A DNA stretch of 64,000 nucleotides, from assembly GCA_014843695.1 (NCBI GenBank), contig CM026401.1, positions 52,723,320 through 52,787,319 on the forward strand, in the 5' to 3' direction. The notes beneath the pieces are model-generated. The model was not told the origin of the DNA, ran no database searches, and worked only from the letters and a program-made list of their open reading frames with translations. Below are positions 35,001-50,000 of the stretch, piece by piece; positions within the stretch are counted from its first letter, which is position 1; each line of letters begins with the position of its first letter. The DNA comes from Archivesica marissinica. Taxonomy: Eukaryota; Mollusca; Bivalvia; Venerida; Vesicomyidae. Made by a program: the position numbers and the translations under genes.

Positions 35001-38000
35001 AAATTGAGACAAGCCACAACTGCATTAACACAACCGTAGAATGCGAATTTATCACTAGGACATGCACACCTTGTTTTGTTGCATCTCTGGTGTGTTCCGT
35101 CTATCATTGTATCTCATTGGTAACCAACTACAATATGTCCGACGTACGTCCGTTGGTGCATGCATGAGTAAGTACGTAGGTACATGCGACGCGACATCAA
35201 CGGAACATCCTTGTCAATATTTCTGAAACTTGGGGTTGAGCATCGTGGCAATGTAGGAGATCAACGACTGCTAACTGTGTTCAACCAATTCGTCTAGTTT
35301 CGGATATCTATTTCCGACTTCTCCTAAAAATGTGTTTGACTTAACTGCTTAGTCAAATTTGATGAATCTTTGCATGGAACATTGCGGCAACCAATAAATC
35401 AAGTATTGACATAAATTCAAAATAGTTTAGATCTGATATCTAAATATAGTTAGCTGACAGTCATCTTGAAAATTTACATTCGTTTGTGAAACTTAATATG
35501 GAGCATCAGGATAAATGGAGGAAAAGAGCGAAAGTGGTTCAAAACTGAAAACCAAACCACTTGCCCCACAGTAGGTTCATATCACACATGGTGTTTTGAA
35601 TGTGAGGAAGCTATACAGCGGGCTTGCGGATGGTCGGTGGTTCTACGGACAGGAGTTCTCCACCAACCAAAACACATGTTTAAATTGGAATGTCAAACAA
35701 CAAGCTCTGTCTGCATATGTCTAATTAACTCCTTCAGCTCCTTTTTATACCGTATCATGTTAATATTTGGTTAGCATACCAGGGACATGGTGGTCCTCTA
35801 TGTTTTATTTTATAACGGTCCACCTACCCAATATCGCGCACCAAGCAAACAATCCCTCTAAATTGCATCTAAGGCATTTCGCCGATCACATAATTTCAAA
35901 ACAGAATTATAAAAACATTGCATGTCACACATATGTATATCACAGGATAACATAAACCGTCATGCCCGGCTTGCGTGCGTCCAGATTATTTCAAATGACA
36001 TCTCTTCTGAAACAGATGTGCCAGTTATCAAACAACTTGATGTGGAGCATAGTGTCAGCTACTATATCAAAACTAGATAAAAAGCTCTCCAATCCGATAT
36101 CCAAATATGGCCCTGAGGTTATAAAACTTTTCTCAGATCTCAAGCTCAAGTGATCTGATTGGTTGATTCTGAGTGTTACTGCCCACAATTGTAATAGTGC
36201 ACCATACCATTAATGTCTTTACCTCTGCAACTGTTCCCACTGTGGACTGTATTTTTTATTCGACGCGGTATTATTCTTAATACGTGCTAGTTGTTATCAC
36301 AGATTACTGACATTATTGCTAGCCTATCATTACTAGGAATAACATTATCGTCTAAATATTCTACAGTTTGTGTACTGTTCGAAGTAGAAATTAAAGAACT
36401 ACATTGCCTTTCAGGCGAGTATTGCCTCGGCAGACTTACAGATGAAGCAGCTGTAAGAATGATAGCGGATATCCTAAACGATGTATTTGACGTCAATCTG
36501 GGCAGGATCCATGTAACCAATCCTGACGCTGATCAGTGGAAACCGTGGGTTAGAGGTATTTGGGATTTGATACAAAGCAAGTTTCGGAATTCAATAGAAA
36601 TGTTCAGTGAAATTCCGCTATTTCCACTTGTATCAGACAGTGAATGGTCGAGTGTGTCTCAGTTCTCGCTTTTGTCGCTTAATGCACCACTGTTTCACAT
36701 GTCTTCATTTAGCAGTGTTTGTGACAAGGAACTGATCCACCGATGTTTCGAACTCTTGTCAATTTCACTAATCGAACATTTTCCCGAAGGACTGGACACT
36801 GGTCTTGTCAGTCCGTTCTTGCATGACGATACAAGCGAAAGTATAGTTGCACTTTTGGCTCGTATCGGTGACGAACAGATTGAACGATTCAACAGTGAAT
36901 CTACGGACGATGGTAGTGCGGCGTTTCTGGCATTTATCTCCGAGCGAATACACACACAGATTGGAAAGAAGGGTGCAGAAAAACTCCGTAAGCTCCGATT
37001 ATTCAGAGGTCATGTCTCCATGAAAGAAAGTGAGATTGTTTCCCTTGAGCAGGAATATGGTATATTTGACGGTACCCAGTTTCCGATCCGATTTCCAAAG
37101 AGAATGATTATGTTGAATTCGAACCAAGAAAAAACATTTTTGAAGTATCTGGAGGCCAATTTTATTTCTGAGCTAGAGTTAGTAAGACTCACTCTGAGGA
37201 AAGTTGATGAATACAATTCAAACGAGATACAGAAATTCATATACTGGATTATAACCAACGGAGAACATTTCAACTATGTTGACGTTCAGGAGACATTGAG
37301 TGACACACCATTCCTACAATGTACGGACGGGCATTTTTGCAAACCGAATAAGTTGTTTGATCCTACAGATAAGCTGTTATCAGATTTGTTCAGGAACGAA
37401 GACGTGTTTCCGAACGTGGACACTGAAAACGAACAGGACTTATTGTATGTTATGAGACTGAGAAAACTAGGACTTAAGACAGCTAAAGACTTAACTAGTA
37501 AGGACATTGATCATATATGTGCTCAGGTTCACGAAATGGCATTGGATACGACCGAAGTCGACACAGATAAATGTTATGCTCTACTTAGTATCATGAATGA
37601 GAGAGATGACCTTGTCCAAAAGGACAATATTACTAACAAAAGATGCATCATCGTGGAGGAAGATAATTGTGGTAATTATCCCCGTTGTTTACCATTAAAG
37701 AACAGAATGACCAAATCTGATGTACTGTTATGCATGCCCTCAGAAGTGAAATCCGGTAAATATAGTTTATTGATTGGATCCATTACAGTAATGATTGACT
37801 GCAAAAACTATCCAAAAGTATCAAGCATATTTGGATGGGAGATTCAACCTAAAGTGTTGAATGTTATAGATCACCTCTACAGTGTTGTTCAAAATTATCA
37901 GCCGAAAAACAAATCCACATACCTCCCAGTGATTACAGCTGTATATGAATGGCTCGCAAATCAAGATGAGTGCACCACAGAAGAAGTACGAGATGTTGTT

Positions 38001-41000
38001 CGAGACCATTTTGCTTATATGAGTAATTATGTTTGGGACGGAAATGCATTTCAGGCTCCACAGCATATCTATGCAGAAATACTAGATGGGGACATAGATA
38101 TGAAGCCATTTTTACACGCACTCCCGACTGAAACACAGCACCTGGCAGAGTTTTTCATTCGCTTAGGATGTAGAAAGTCTCTGGAGTTTGATATGTATAT
38201 AGATACTTTGCACCGGATCAAATGTGAAGCTGAAAGTGCGAACAAAAATAGTTCGGATACAGCTTTGCGGGACTTATCAATTGGTATCCTTAACAAGATC
38301 AAACAGAATTATGTTGACGACATAGATGGCAGAGAAACGCAACTTTATTTTCCGACTCTGCAAGAAAATGATTGCCTGCAACTGGTACCAGCAAAACAAT
38401 GCACGTTTTGTGATACACAGTGGTTGAAAGAGTTGGACTTTCAATTAGATGACGACATATATTACGTACATCCTGACGTTCCTTTAGCAACAGCAGAGTG
38501 CTTGGGTGTTCCATCACTACGCCAACAAATGCTGTCAGAGACTGAGGCATTCGAGGAATGGGGACAGGAGGAGCCGCTGACCAGGCGTTTACGAAATATA
38601 TTGAAAGAAGGATACGTCGATGGATTTTCTGTAGCAAAAGAGTTATTCCAAAATGCAGATGATGCTGGTGCGACTAAGCTCTGGCTATTGTTTGACGAGA
38701 GAGAAAACAACGATGCCAAAACGCAGTTGTTAAGTGACGGTATGGCCGAATGCCAAGGACCAGCTATTTGGGCTTACAATGATGCAAAATTTACCGAAGC
38801 AGATTTCAAAAACATAACACAGTTAAGTGGAGCGACAAAAGAAGACGACTCAGATAAAATCGGGAAGTTTGGACTAGGATTTTGTTCTGTGTACAACATT
38901 ACGGATGTTCCCAGTTTCGTATCAGGTGAAAATATAGTTATGTTTGACCCACATATGTCATACCTGGGAAAAGCATTACCCGGAAGGAATCCAGGATTGC
39001 GAATAAATTTGAGAATAATGAGAAACCTGAAGATGATGAAAAAACTTAAAAACCAATTTAAGCCATATGAAGGTGTGTTCAACTGTAATATTACAGAGAG
39101 TTCGCCACCATACTTTAATGGAACATTGTTTCGATTACCTCTTAGGAATAGAGCTAGTGATATTAGCGATATTGTATACACTGCCACAGAGGTAAGCACT
39201 TTATTTGAAAAGATAATGACGATGGCAGCAAACATGTATTTATTCAATCAAAATGTAGTTGAGTTTAAACTCTTACATATTCCAAAATCAGAAACGAATC
39301 CATTGAATGCGAACCTGCTCTTTGAAATGTATAAGAAAATAACAAGATTGATACCTGCCACCATTGACAATACACCTGTACTTATCGAAGCCTCACGCCG
39401 AAAGAAGAGCAAGTCCTTAGCGAGAAGTCCACTCCGAGTACTTGATCAAATTTCTATCGAAATACGAAAACATACAGAGTCAAGATTTCAAATTCACAAT
39501 AATATTGTGGAAACCAAATGTGACTGGTTAGTCAGTTGGGCAACTGGTACTAACGAAAAGACTATTCAGCTGACAGATGTGGAAATAGGAGCTTTACCAC
39601 TCGGTGCTGTTGCGATTCCAATAAATGATCCCAGAGCTATATCATCTCAAAATAAATCGCTGGAGGTGTTTCCATTAAATAGAGTTTCGGAAGGATTTTA
39701 TAGAACGGGCCATTTATTTTTCTTTCTGCCCTTACCAATAACGCACAGATTTCCATTTCATGTTAACAGTCAATTCACGGTGACATCAGACAGAAGACAA
39801 TTGAGAACGTCTACTGAGGATGATAAAAACGCGAAGATGAAGGAATGGAATGAATGCCTTTTAACAGACCCGGTATCACAATCGCTATTGTACTTACTAG
39901 AAAAGTTGCACACTGTTGGTTGTTTACAAAGTTATACATATGAGCAGCTGTGGCCACGTTATGAAACCGCTGAACTGCTGGATTGTTTATCACATTCCTT
40001 TTATAAGCGTGTCGTACAACCAGAAACATACAACGTTTTTGAGAAGGATGGACATTGGTTTGACATATCACGATGCGTCTTTATTGAAAGGACATTTCGA
40101 ACATCTAGTGTTGGAGAAATTGCATTCGATGTGTTATCAATGCTTACAGAATTTGTTGTAGAAATTCCAGATGACGTCTATTTATTGCTGCGGCATGCAG
40201 ATACTACATTAATAACCAAAAGAACGGTTTCTGACACACAGTTCTTACTTCAATACTTCTTGCCAAATCTAGAGAAATTTGGAGATGATGCAGGTATGGT
40301 GGAAAAGAGAAACCTGCTTTTGGCATATGCTGTGGAACTACAGGATAATAATGTAGATACGTGGCTGAAGTCAAATAAATGCATACCATCAACACCTCAT
40401 GGATATCTTAAACGGCCGAACGAATTAATTGACACATACTCTGGATTAGCTCCATTGTTTGGATTATCTGATGGCTTCTTCTCTGCGAATAAGTTTACGG
40501 AAAGATATCTACAGGATAAATTGAGAAGGATCGGCTTGATGCATGATGTCCTGCCTGATAGTCTTGTCGTAGACAGAGCACAAACGATCGAAGATTTGAA
40601 CAAAAAATGTTCCGAGTGTGCAATAAAACGATCCGGTTGCTTACTGTCTTATCTTAATGAATATATCGCGAAACACGAGGCTGTCATATCTGATCTTCAA
40701 CAGATCAGATTCATACCAGTGAAGTCAAAACCGCCTGATTGGCCTTTCGAGTGGCATGCTGAAATGTTGTCTACCTTAAAAGCAGGCAAAAAGTGTAAAT
40801 TGCATAAAAACCGTCAATCATCGAAATGTGCTGAGTTAGTACAGTCAGCACCCCCACAAACGCATTTTGACCGCGCTTGCAATGTCTACTACAGTGACTG
40901 TGGGTGCATTGTTGGTTGTATAGCTTTCATATTTGAAGATCGGATGTGCACTCTACCTAGAAGGTCATTTAAGAACTTACTAAAGTCCATTGGTATGAAT

Positions 41001-44000
41001 GGCATAGAAAAGTCCGATATTGAAGTTGCATTTGTTGTTCAACAACTAGAAACAATTGCATCTTCATACGAAGACACATCAGACACCAGATTGCTGCATA
41101 CAATTTCAGGGATTTTGCACGATATTTATATTCATTTGGACACTGCATGTGGGTTAGAAGTTTCTGCTGAATGCTTAGCAAATGAACTTAAGCATAAGGC
41201 AATTGTATTTACAGCCCGTGCGTTCGTGTTTCCTTCAAAGGTGGCAAAGCAGTGTTATCGTAACTGTAAGCCACATTTGTATAGTCTGGATGATTCGCCA
41301 ATGAAGTCTTGTACGAAGTTGCATCAGTGTTTAGGAATCGCTGATATATTTCAGCCTTACAGTTTTGCCATAATTCTTCAACTTATTACAGACGAAAAGA
41401 ATGGCACACCTTTAAATGAGCCCGACATCGCTCCACTGATTAATGTACTAACATGTCTGCAAAATAGTGTTCAAAATAATAGTGCATCGAGTCGACGACG
41501 TTTTGAACTGGAAGATATTATAGAGAAGGACATACGTGCTATATATGGCCCTGATGAGCATGGCATATTGCAAGAATGTTCAACAATGTGCCTTTATGCT
41601 AAGTATGACGAAACGGAAAAGCTTGATTCCATGATCTACGCACATGGTTCATTTTCATCAGACTTAGCCAAATATTTCGGAGTAAAGACACAACTATTTC
41701 ACAATCTTGACGAAACTACGGACGATATAGAAGACGGCTTTTACCAAGATGAACCATTAGTCAATCGTTTGCGGACACTCGTTGAAGGATATCCGTGCGA
41801 TTCGGGAATATTCAAGGAACTAATGCAAAATGCGGATGATGCGCATGCTACAGAAATACACTTTCTAAAGGATTACACCACTCACCCGACAGACAATATA
41901 GTAGACAAGCAAGTATCTCCTTTGCAGGGACCTTCATTAGTAGTATATAATGACAGCGCCTTCTCAAATGATGACTTGAAAGGGATACAAAAGTTAGGAA
42001 GAGGAAACAAAGCAGACGACCCATCAAAAACCGGTCGATATGGTGTGGGATTTAATGCTGTCTACAATTTGACTGACGCTCCTTCATTTTATACAAAAGG
42101 TGGTGATATCGAAAATGGAGAAACTGTTTGTTTTTTCGATCCTCTAGCGCTTTACCTACCAAATGTTAGTAGACGAAAGCCTGGTAAACGTTTTAAAAAC
42201 GTTAGTTTGTTAAGACGAACGCACAGCGATATGATGAGCGGTTACCATGAAGAAATACTGATAAATGGAGAAAGAGGAACAGTATTCAGATTTCCGTTGC
42301 GAACGAAAGATATGGCCATAATATCAGACATAAAGGAAGAGGCGATGGAAATGGCTGATATATCAAAACTATTGGATGTGTTTTGCAACGATCTGACTGA
42401 GGCTATGTTATTTCTTAAACATTTAAGAAAAGTTCGAGTATCTACGTACAATGCAAATGGAATTTCTGAAGATTTTTGTGTTGATGTGAAAATGACAGAT
42501 ATTGATGACGGTGGTCGTGCTGCGTTTGTTCAGTATCAAGAAAACATGTGTGATGTTTTTAAACAGAAGCGAGAAGATGTTTTAAAGCTAACACAATTTT
42601 CCTCTCTCTATCAGATGTCCGTAATTACACTACGCAAACATGAAAATGAGTGCACGGCGGATTATATAGTCGTCCAAACACTGGGGTTCAACGAATCCGA
42701 CTCGGTTCCTGATATAGTTAAAAGTGGATATCTAAACGGCAAACTCGGACTTCTGCCACATGGAGGTCTGGCTCTGCACATAGACAAACAGAAAGCGGTT
42801 AAAGACCCGTACAACTCTGTAGAGAAGTTGCTACTCGATAAAAGATCAACTGGCAAAGCATTCTGTTTTTTGCCATTACCGATAGACACAGGACTTCCTG
42901 TTCATGTACATGGGTATTTCGCTTTGGACCACGAAACAAGAAGAACCCTTTGGAAGTCGGAGAATACTGAATCATGCATCAAAACAGTATGGAATTTGAC
43001 GTTGTTAGATCAAGTCATTTCACAGAGTTATGTGTGTCTTATCGAGTACACTAAAAGAAAACTCTTTCAACATCTCACAAGCAAGAGCATACAGTCGAAG
43101 ATTGTTGATGATACTTTGGCCGATTATCAAACATTATTTCCATTGAAAGACAAGGTATCTGATTTATACTGGAAACACCTAATGCGTGGCATCTACCAGG
43201 AGCTAGTCATGAAAAATATTGATTTTCTTCCCATGCAAAAAATTACCAGAAACGCTGTTGCGTGTGGTAAACCAAACACGATACCAATGACGATTTTGTC
43301 CTGGACATCACTGAATATTCCAGGATCAAACTTTCCGGCATATATCAACGCCGAATCTGATGTCAACAAGGCCAATAACGACGCGTCTGATTTCAACAGC
43401 ATTTTACGAAGGATAGGTATGCGGATAGTTTTTGTTAGAGATGAAATAAAGTCTTCGATGGAAGCATCAGATGTTGCAATGGTATATTTGAAGCCAGAAC
43501 ATGTTATCAATTTCATCTGTGTGCCAAACATACAAACGTTGTCTAGCACCAGTAACTGCAAGCTTGAAGCAGGAAACCACATTGGTCAAACACCACTGGA
43601 AACTATTAGAAATGCTGCAGTTGTTTTGGAGTATTGTTTGCAGAGCGTACCTAGTTTCATAGACAATTTGAAACAAGTACCATTGATGGTGACACAAGAC
43701 AACGTGGTACGCACAGTCCCAATGAATAGTTTCTTTTTTGTTGAAGAAAGAGGTTGCTTCTATCAGTTGTTTCCAACAAAAATGCACATATTCTTACATG
43801 GAAGTATTTCACGTGTTCTTCATAACGCATTTCCAAACTATAACACTAGTTCACATGGTGCTTTACAATCGTTCAAATTACGGCAATTTGTGGAGCTTGT
43901 GAAAGAGACCAGCCAGATTGAACACAACAATGCTGCACAGATGGCATGGGATAGAACAAGCCCCGAAGTTTCGTGGATTCAGATGTTCTGGAAATTCTTC

Positions 44001-47000
44001 AGCTATCAACTGCCGTCATATCAATCAGATGCCAGGTGTTCAGGTATTCGTCAACAACTAGAAATGATTAAGTACATACCACTGATTCCAGCAGTTGAAT
44101 CATCCACGCAAGATCATTTCCTTGTTCCAGCTTGCAAAATCACAATTATTATTGCGCTTGAAAGCTTTGTAAACAATCATGTTTTATATTCTGCTCTGAA
44201 AACGCTGAACTTACTACAACTTGATACAGATTGTCTCAATACAATTCAGCCGACGAGTGGTACTAGTATAAGCTACTGTGAATTGTTACTTGAGCAAATG
44301 CCCAATATTCAATATCCATTGGCGGTAATTGAATGTCTACATTTAAATGTCGATAAATTGGCAAATGCAACATTATCCGACGAACAAGCGCTTGCAATAC
44401 TTAGGTATGTCAATGATTATCTAAGTGTTACCCCATCGTCAAATGTCCAGGATAAATTGAAAGGTATGCCTCTGTTTGTGTCACACTTTGGAAAACGCCT
44501 GGCTCTTAAAATGTATGGCAACATTTGCATTGTTCCGAGAGATCTGCCAAAGGAAGGGCTTGAAGATTTAGCTGAGAAAGCGAGTGTACTATTTCTGTAT
44601 GACACCGGGTTTAAACATCTTTTCAAGTACTTGCGGATAAGGAAACTTTCGGTAATACAGGTGTATGCACAGTATGTACTACCGAATCAGGAAACATTTC
44701 AGAGAGCATCTCTTTATATGCATTTGGAATTTTTAAGTCGGCACATTGACGTAGAAGACGATACGATCTGTGAGCTACTTTCAAAGTTACGGACCACTCG
44801 TTTCATTGAAACAGTTAACCACACGAGAGTTAGTGTATGTGAACTGTTTGATCCGGATCATTTAGTTTTCAAGCGAATGTGCACAGAGGTTGAACTTGTG
44901 CCACCGGTTCTCCGAAAATACAACATTTTAAAAATGTTCAAAATGATAGGTTTAATTGTGAAAATGACAATACAACTATTTGAGCGCTTCGCTAGAGCAG
45001 TTCATGAAAAGGGAGAAGCAGAAGCATTGTCGAAAGACGTTCTAGAGGAGTCCGAGTTATTAACAAGAGCGCTCATCTACATGGACAAAGAATTTTTCAA
45101 ACAAGATTCTTTCAGTGAACTTGCTAAAATTAGTTTTGTTACACCACTCACCGTGAATAAAACTTTGTCTTCGATCAAGCAACAATTCAACTGTCACAAA
45201 CTGATATGCTTTGAGGGGGCGGTTTTGACAAATTCACAAAATATTTCATGGACAGTAGCTAACATACTTCCACACCAAGCAGATCCGACAATAAGTAAAC
45301 ATTTGGCTCTGACAATAAGTAAACATTTGGCTGAGACAATTATTGAAAAGCTGAAAATAGTTCGAAAACCAAGTCTTAAGATGTACGTACAACACTGCGA
45401 ACACATTGGACGAGCTCTAGAGGAAACTATTGGCATACAAACTACAGAATGTCATACCATGTTACCACGTATCATGGCAGATATATATGAGGCTTTGCAG
45501 ATATTTTACCAAGAAAATATGTTTAATAAAGAGCATTTGCTCCCATTGCAGAATGTACCAATCGTTTACTATCCGGAGGAAAAGATGATTGTCGCTGCTC
45601 AGAGAGTGGTGTTATCATGCCAGAAAGTAGAGGAAATACCACCATATTTTAAACAAGTTCCAGACATGTATGTAAGATACAAAAAAATGTTTCAACTCTT
45701 GGGAGCAGTAGCAGTGCCCTCCTGTGATTCATTTGCATCTATACTCCTAGCTTTACGGGACAAAAGCGGTGCATCAGAACTAATTCCAAATGAACAAGCT
45801 GATGCAATCAAAGCAATGGGTCACTTATTTAAATATCTTGCCCAAGAAACTGAAGCTACAACAATACGAGGTGACCACTTGTTTCTGTTGAGTGCTAATA
45901 ACACATTGGAAGATGCTACGACACTGGTTGTACCTAATAATGCCTACTATCAAACCAAGCTGAATACAGGTTCGTCTACAAACTGTGTGTATCTTGTTGG
46001 ATTTGAAAAGTTTCAGGAATATCGTCTTAAAATGGAGGATTTCATTGGAAGCTTGCAATACCTATCCCCAAACTACCGACCACATTTGTTGACCGACATA
46101 TGCATGGAACGGGTCATCCTTGAAAATATCCAAAGCAAGGAAGGGAGATGTGCAACTGAACTTGAATTGTTCATTCATTGTAATGACTTTGTGTGTGGAT
46201 TCTTGCGTCTGGTTAGGCATGTTTGGAAATCGGAAAAGAGACACTTTAGCAGCACTGACGAAGATCAAATAGTAAAATATTTGAACAACTTAACATTCAG
46301 GCACTGCTCTGGAATCGAAACCAAATTGGCTTTGCGGTGTATTGAAAATGGAAAATTGGGAAATGAAATATTGGTTGAAAATACCAATGAAAAGAAAGAC
46401 ATTCATATAGAGACAAATGCAAACATTGCTTGTGTTTATTTTGATACAGCCGATGTGAAATGGCGTGAGAAAGTTACTAAGCAGCTCACAATTTACCTCA
46501 ATGGTATTGTAGATAAATGTTTAAGAGATGAACAGTTCGTGGTGCTCATGGAAATAGTTGGCATGTCGGATTCGCCGCAAAACATTGGTCTGTTTCTGAG
46601 TAAAGAAAAAATTGAAGAATACCAGACTGAGATTGTGCTTGATAATAGCCTGGCCCATCCAACTCCAGGAGATTTTGTTCCAAGAAAATATCACAAGTAT
46701 CTGGATAATGATTATGGAGTTATCTATGAGTACGACTATAAGTTTATTGCATGGGAAGTTGATGATCCTGCTCTAGATTTAGACGACGAATCCAGTGTAG
46801 AAGGCACTAGAAACGACGTCGGTGATAATCATAACAATAATACTGCCGATACCGATAATGATGTTGATGGGTCTGATGAAGAAATGGCAACCTATAAATA
46901 TGTTCACATTATCAGAAAAGTAGGACCAAATAGCACATTGCCACTTATGCAACAGTATGAAATTGACTATGGATCCGAGAGTACACGTGTGGTAAAAGCA

Positions 47001-50000
47001 TATCAACTTTTTAAATTTGTACGGAAAAGGAAAGAAAATACAGATGAGACTCGGATTGTCATCTATGAAAGAAATACACACAGCCAGGATGAAGCCGCTG
47101 GTAACTCCAGACAGGAGAAAGCGTCTGATCACAGGCAACGACGTACACCATCACTTAGAGAAGCATACAATGAAGTAAGACAATATTTGCGTGAAGCTTG
47201 GCGAAAGGCAGAAAATGAAAGACGACAAATCATAAAACGTATGTATTTAAAATGGCACCCTGACAAAAACCCAAACAATGTAGCTCTTTGCACAAAAGTA
47301 TTTCAATATATACAGCAATGTGTGGATCGTCTTGAAAGGGGTTTGGAGCTAAACGAAGACGATGACGAGACTGGAAGTGGAGCGAGTGAAAATTGTCCCT
47401 ACACATTTCAATCTAAGAACAACTGGTATAACAGGTATAACAGATACTGGCAACGACACAATAGAGGAAATGGATATAATGGACAGAGTTATAATCATGG
47501 GTCGTATGGTGGTTTCGACGACTTCTGGAGTTTTCGACGACCATATACAGAAACGAAATATGAGCCATATCACTGGGTAACTGAAGCACGCCGTTGGCAG
47601 AGACAAGCGGAATGCGACATAAGAAATGCCAGAACCATGCTGAAAGAGTTACGCCATCCATATTTCAACTGGGTTTGTTATTGTGCACATCAGGTAATAC
47701 ATCTTAACTCTTGTTTCTTTGAGTAATCCTAGTTTGGTTTTGTTTGTGGCGTTTAAAGTCGAACATACAGTCTAGGTCATATGGCGACTCTCCACCTGTT
47801 CTTGTTGGAGGAAGACGCTTCCGAATATAAAATAATCCGACACGCCCCAGTGGAATTCGAACCTTTATTGTTGAAGGACAAGTGATTTGTTGCTAACGAC
47901 CTTAGTGCCATCGAGGCCCAAATATTCCTGCTAAAAGTATTGCTTTTGTATTCTATGAATCATTTGTTTGCTTTGCTTTTGAGGTTTTAGTGTCGCAACA
48001 ACAGCTTAGGTTATATGACGTCTATTCAGATATTAATGGTGGCGGAGCACTAGTTCAGATACGGAAGGGTGGGCTCCCGGTTAGAAGCACCGACCTACGG
48101 AAAGCCAGCTGAATAGCACCCTAACTTTAAAGCGTTCGACATCCCAAATGTGATTTTTCACTAATAGTTGTTCCGTTTAGACTGTATACGTCTGTTCGTC
48201 AGAACGTACGTTAAGTGAAGTATCATTGAGGCCTGGTCCTGACGGATACCCTTCAAGTGAATGAGTTAAATTTGATAGAAGCAACAACTGTGTCTAAAGT
48301 ACTACTTTTTCATTTCAAGTTCTAATTGTTACACTGTTAGCAACTAGGAGGCAGTATCCGAGGTGCCAGTTCGATCAGTAATTCTGACTCGGGCTGACAA
48401 CCCGATAGAACCACCGACCTTTTACAAACCAGCTTGATGTTGACACACCCAGTGGTGATGTGCAAGTGAGGTGTGGCAACGGAAGCCTCTTGTTATCTAA
48501 TATGAATAGTATTTTCATACTATAGGCTGCGGAAAAGTCATTGAAAGCAGCTTGGTATGCTAAAGACGCCAATAAGGTATGCAGAGTTAGGACCAGCCAC
48601 AGTATGGAACATATAGCATCAGGTTAGTATGGACCATTTAAGTTATGAATCACGGGTTGATAGTTTATATCTGCGTATGAACTACAGTGGACGTGGTCAA
48701 AGAGTGTGGAGGCCGAAGGCCTAATGTAGTTCATACCCTATGGAAACTATTAACACCCGATTCATTACTTATATTTTCATAAGTATTCCTTTCAATGACA
48801 CAAAGAAAATATAGCATACTTTGCATTTAAAATGTTTTAGTCCAGTTTTGCAACTTACCATGTGGCAGAACAGGTAAATAGATCATACCTGGAGCAGCGT
48901 AAACTGTGCCTTTTCTCGCGATGAACGCTGTCCCTTACCGTCATGCCTTTTCTCGCGATGAACGCTGTCCCTTACCGTCGAGTGCACATGACAGCTGCAT
49001 ATCATTAGTTGGGAACCCTCATAAGAAAATGTATACAATCAGGGCACATACGTTCATCGAACGAAATGCAATAGTGATGTAAATATACATAATTATGCAC
49101 TGTAGATAAACTATTATATAATACAGATTAATCCAGAAATAACTATGTACATGTGCAAAGGGCTATATAAAAGTAACCCGATTGAACTTTGATACTCTCG
49201 TATTTAACCTAAGTACATAACGTAACGCAACTTGCTGTGTTGGTGTTGGATTATGGACGTTCTACGTCAATCAAATTGTTTCTTATTATATGCATGCTAA
49301 TTGTTATTATTTTTTGGAAGTTCTACGTCAATCAAATTGTTTCTTATTATATGCATGCTAATTGTTATTATTTTTTGGAAGTTCTACGTCAATCAAATTG
49401 TTTCTTATTATATGCATGCTAATTGTTATTATTTGTTGGAAGTTCTACGTCTATCAAATTGTTTCGTATTATATTCATGCTAATTATTATTAATTGTACT
49501 GGATGACTTCGTCTCAAATGTTTTGAGTAATACAATGAGTCCCTTCTTGGACACAGAAATTACCATGCAAATGTAGTTAATTGTTGAAACATTGCATTCC
49601 CGATACCATAACCATTCTTTTAGTGAAATCGAACACAATATCACCCGTTTGATGTACTCTGTATCCTAAATGGCACCAGTGCATGAACGGTTGTTCCGAG
49701 GGCCACCCAGGGTATTCCTCCACAAAATATATCTGGAGAGTTGCTAAGCTACTTTAAACCCCCAAAACCAAATAAATGAGCCATGTATTTTACAGGTCTA
49801 GGATCGAGGTTAGAGTCTTTGGCGAGGCGTATGGCAGAATCTACTGGAGAACATACGAGTATGATGTATCCAGTGTCTGGGCAACAGATACCTGCCGAGT
49901 CATACAGTAGGGATGTGGCGGAGACAGTCGTTACGGTTGCTCAAGAAATCCTAATGGAAGTTCAATCTGACTACAACATCGCAGGAGGACACTCACAACA

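Noticed and set aside
34919..35167. Extra sacsin exon in intron 4
   Set aside because: The frame lacks sacsin motifs and suitable splice borders, and exons 4 and 5 already join in phase.
36291..36414. Upstream extension of the giant exon to a TTG codon
   Set aside because: Exon 4 ends in phase 1; only the acceptor at 36412-36414 restores phase and gives a sensible junction (ETG-EYCLG). The upstream part is open by chance.
47694..47726. Stop at 47726 as the end of the sacsin-like protein
   Set aside because: A GTAATA donor follows CAG at 47693, and the remaining HEPN helices are found in phase in exons 48526-48622 and 49796-50004.
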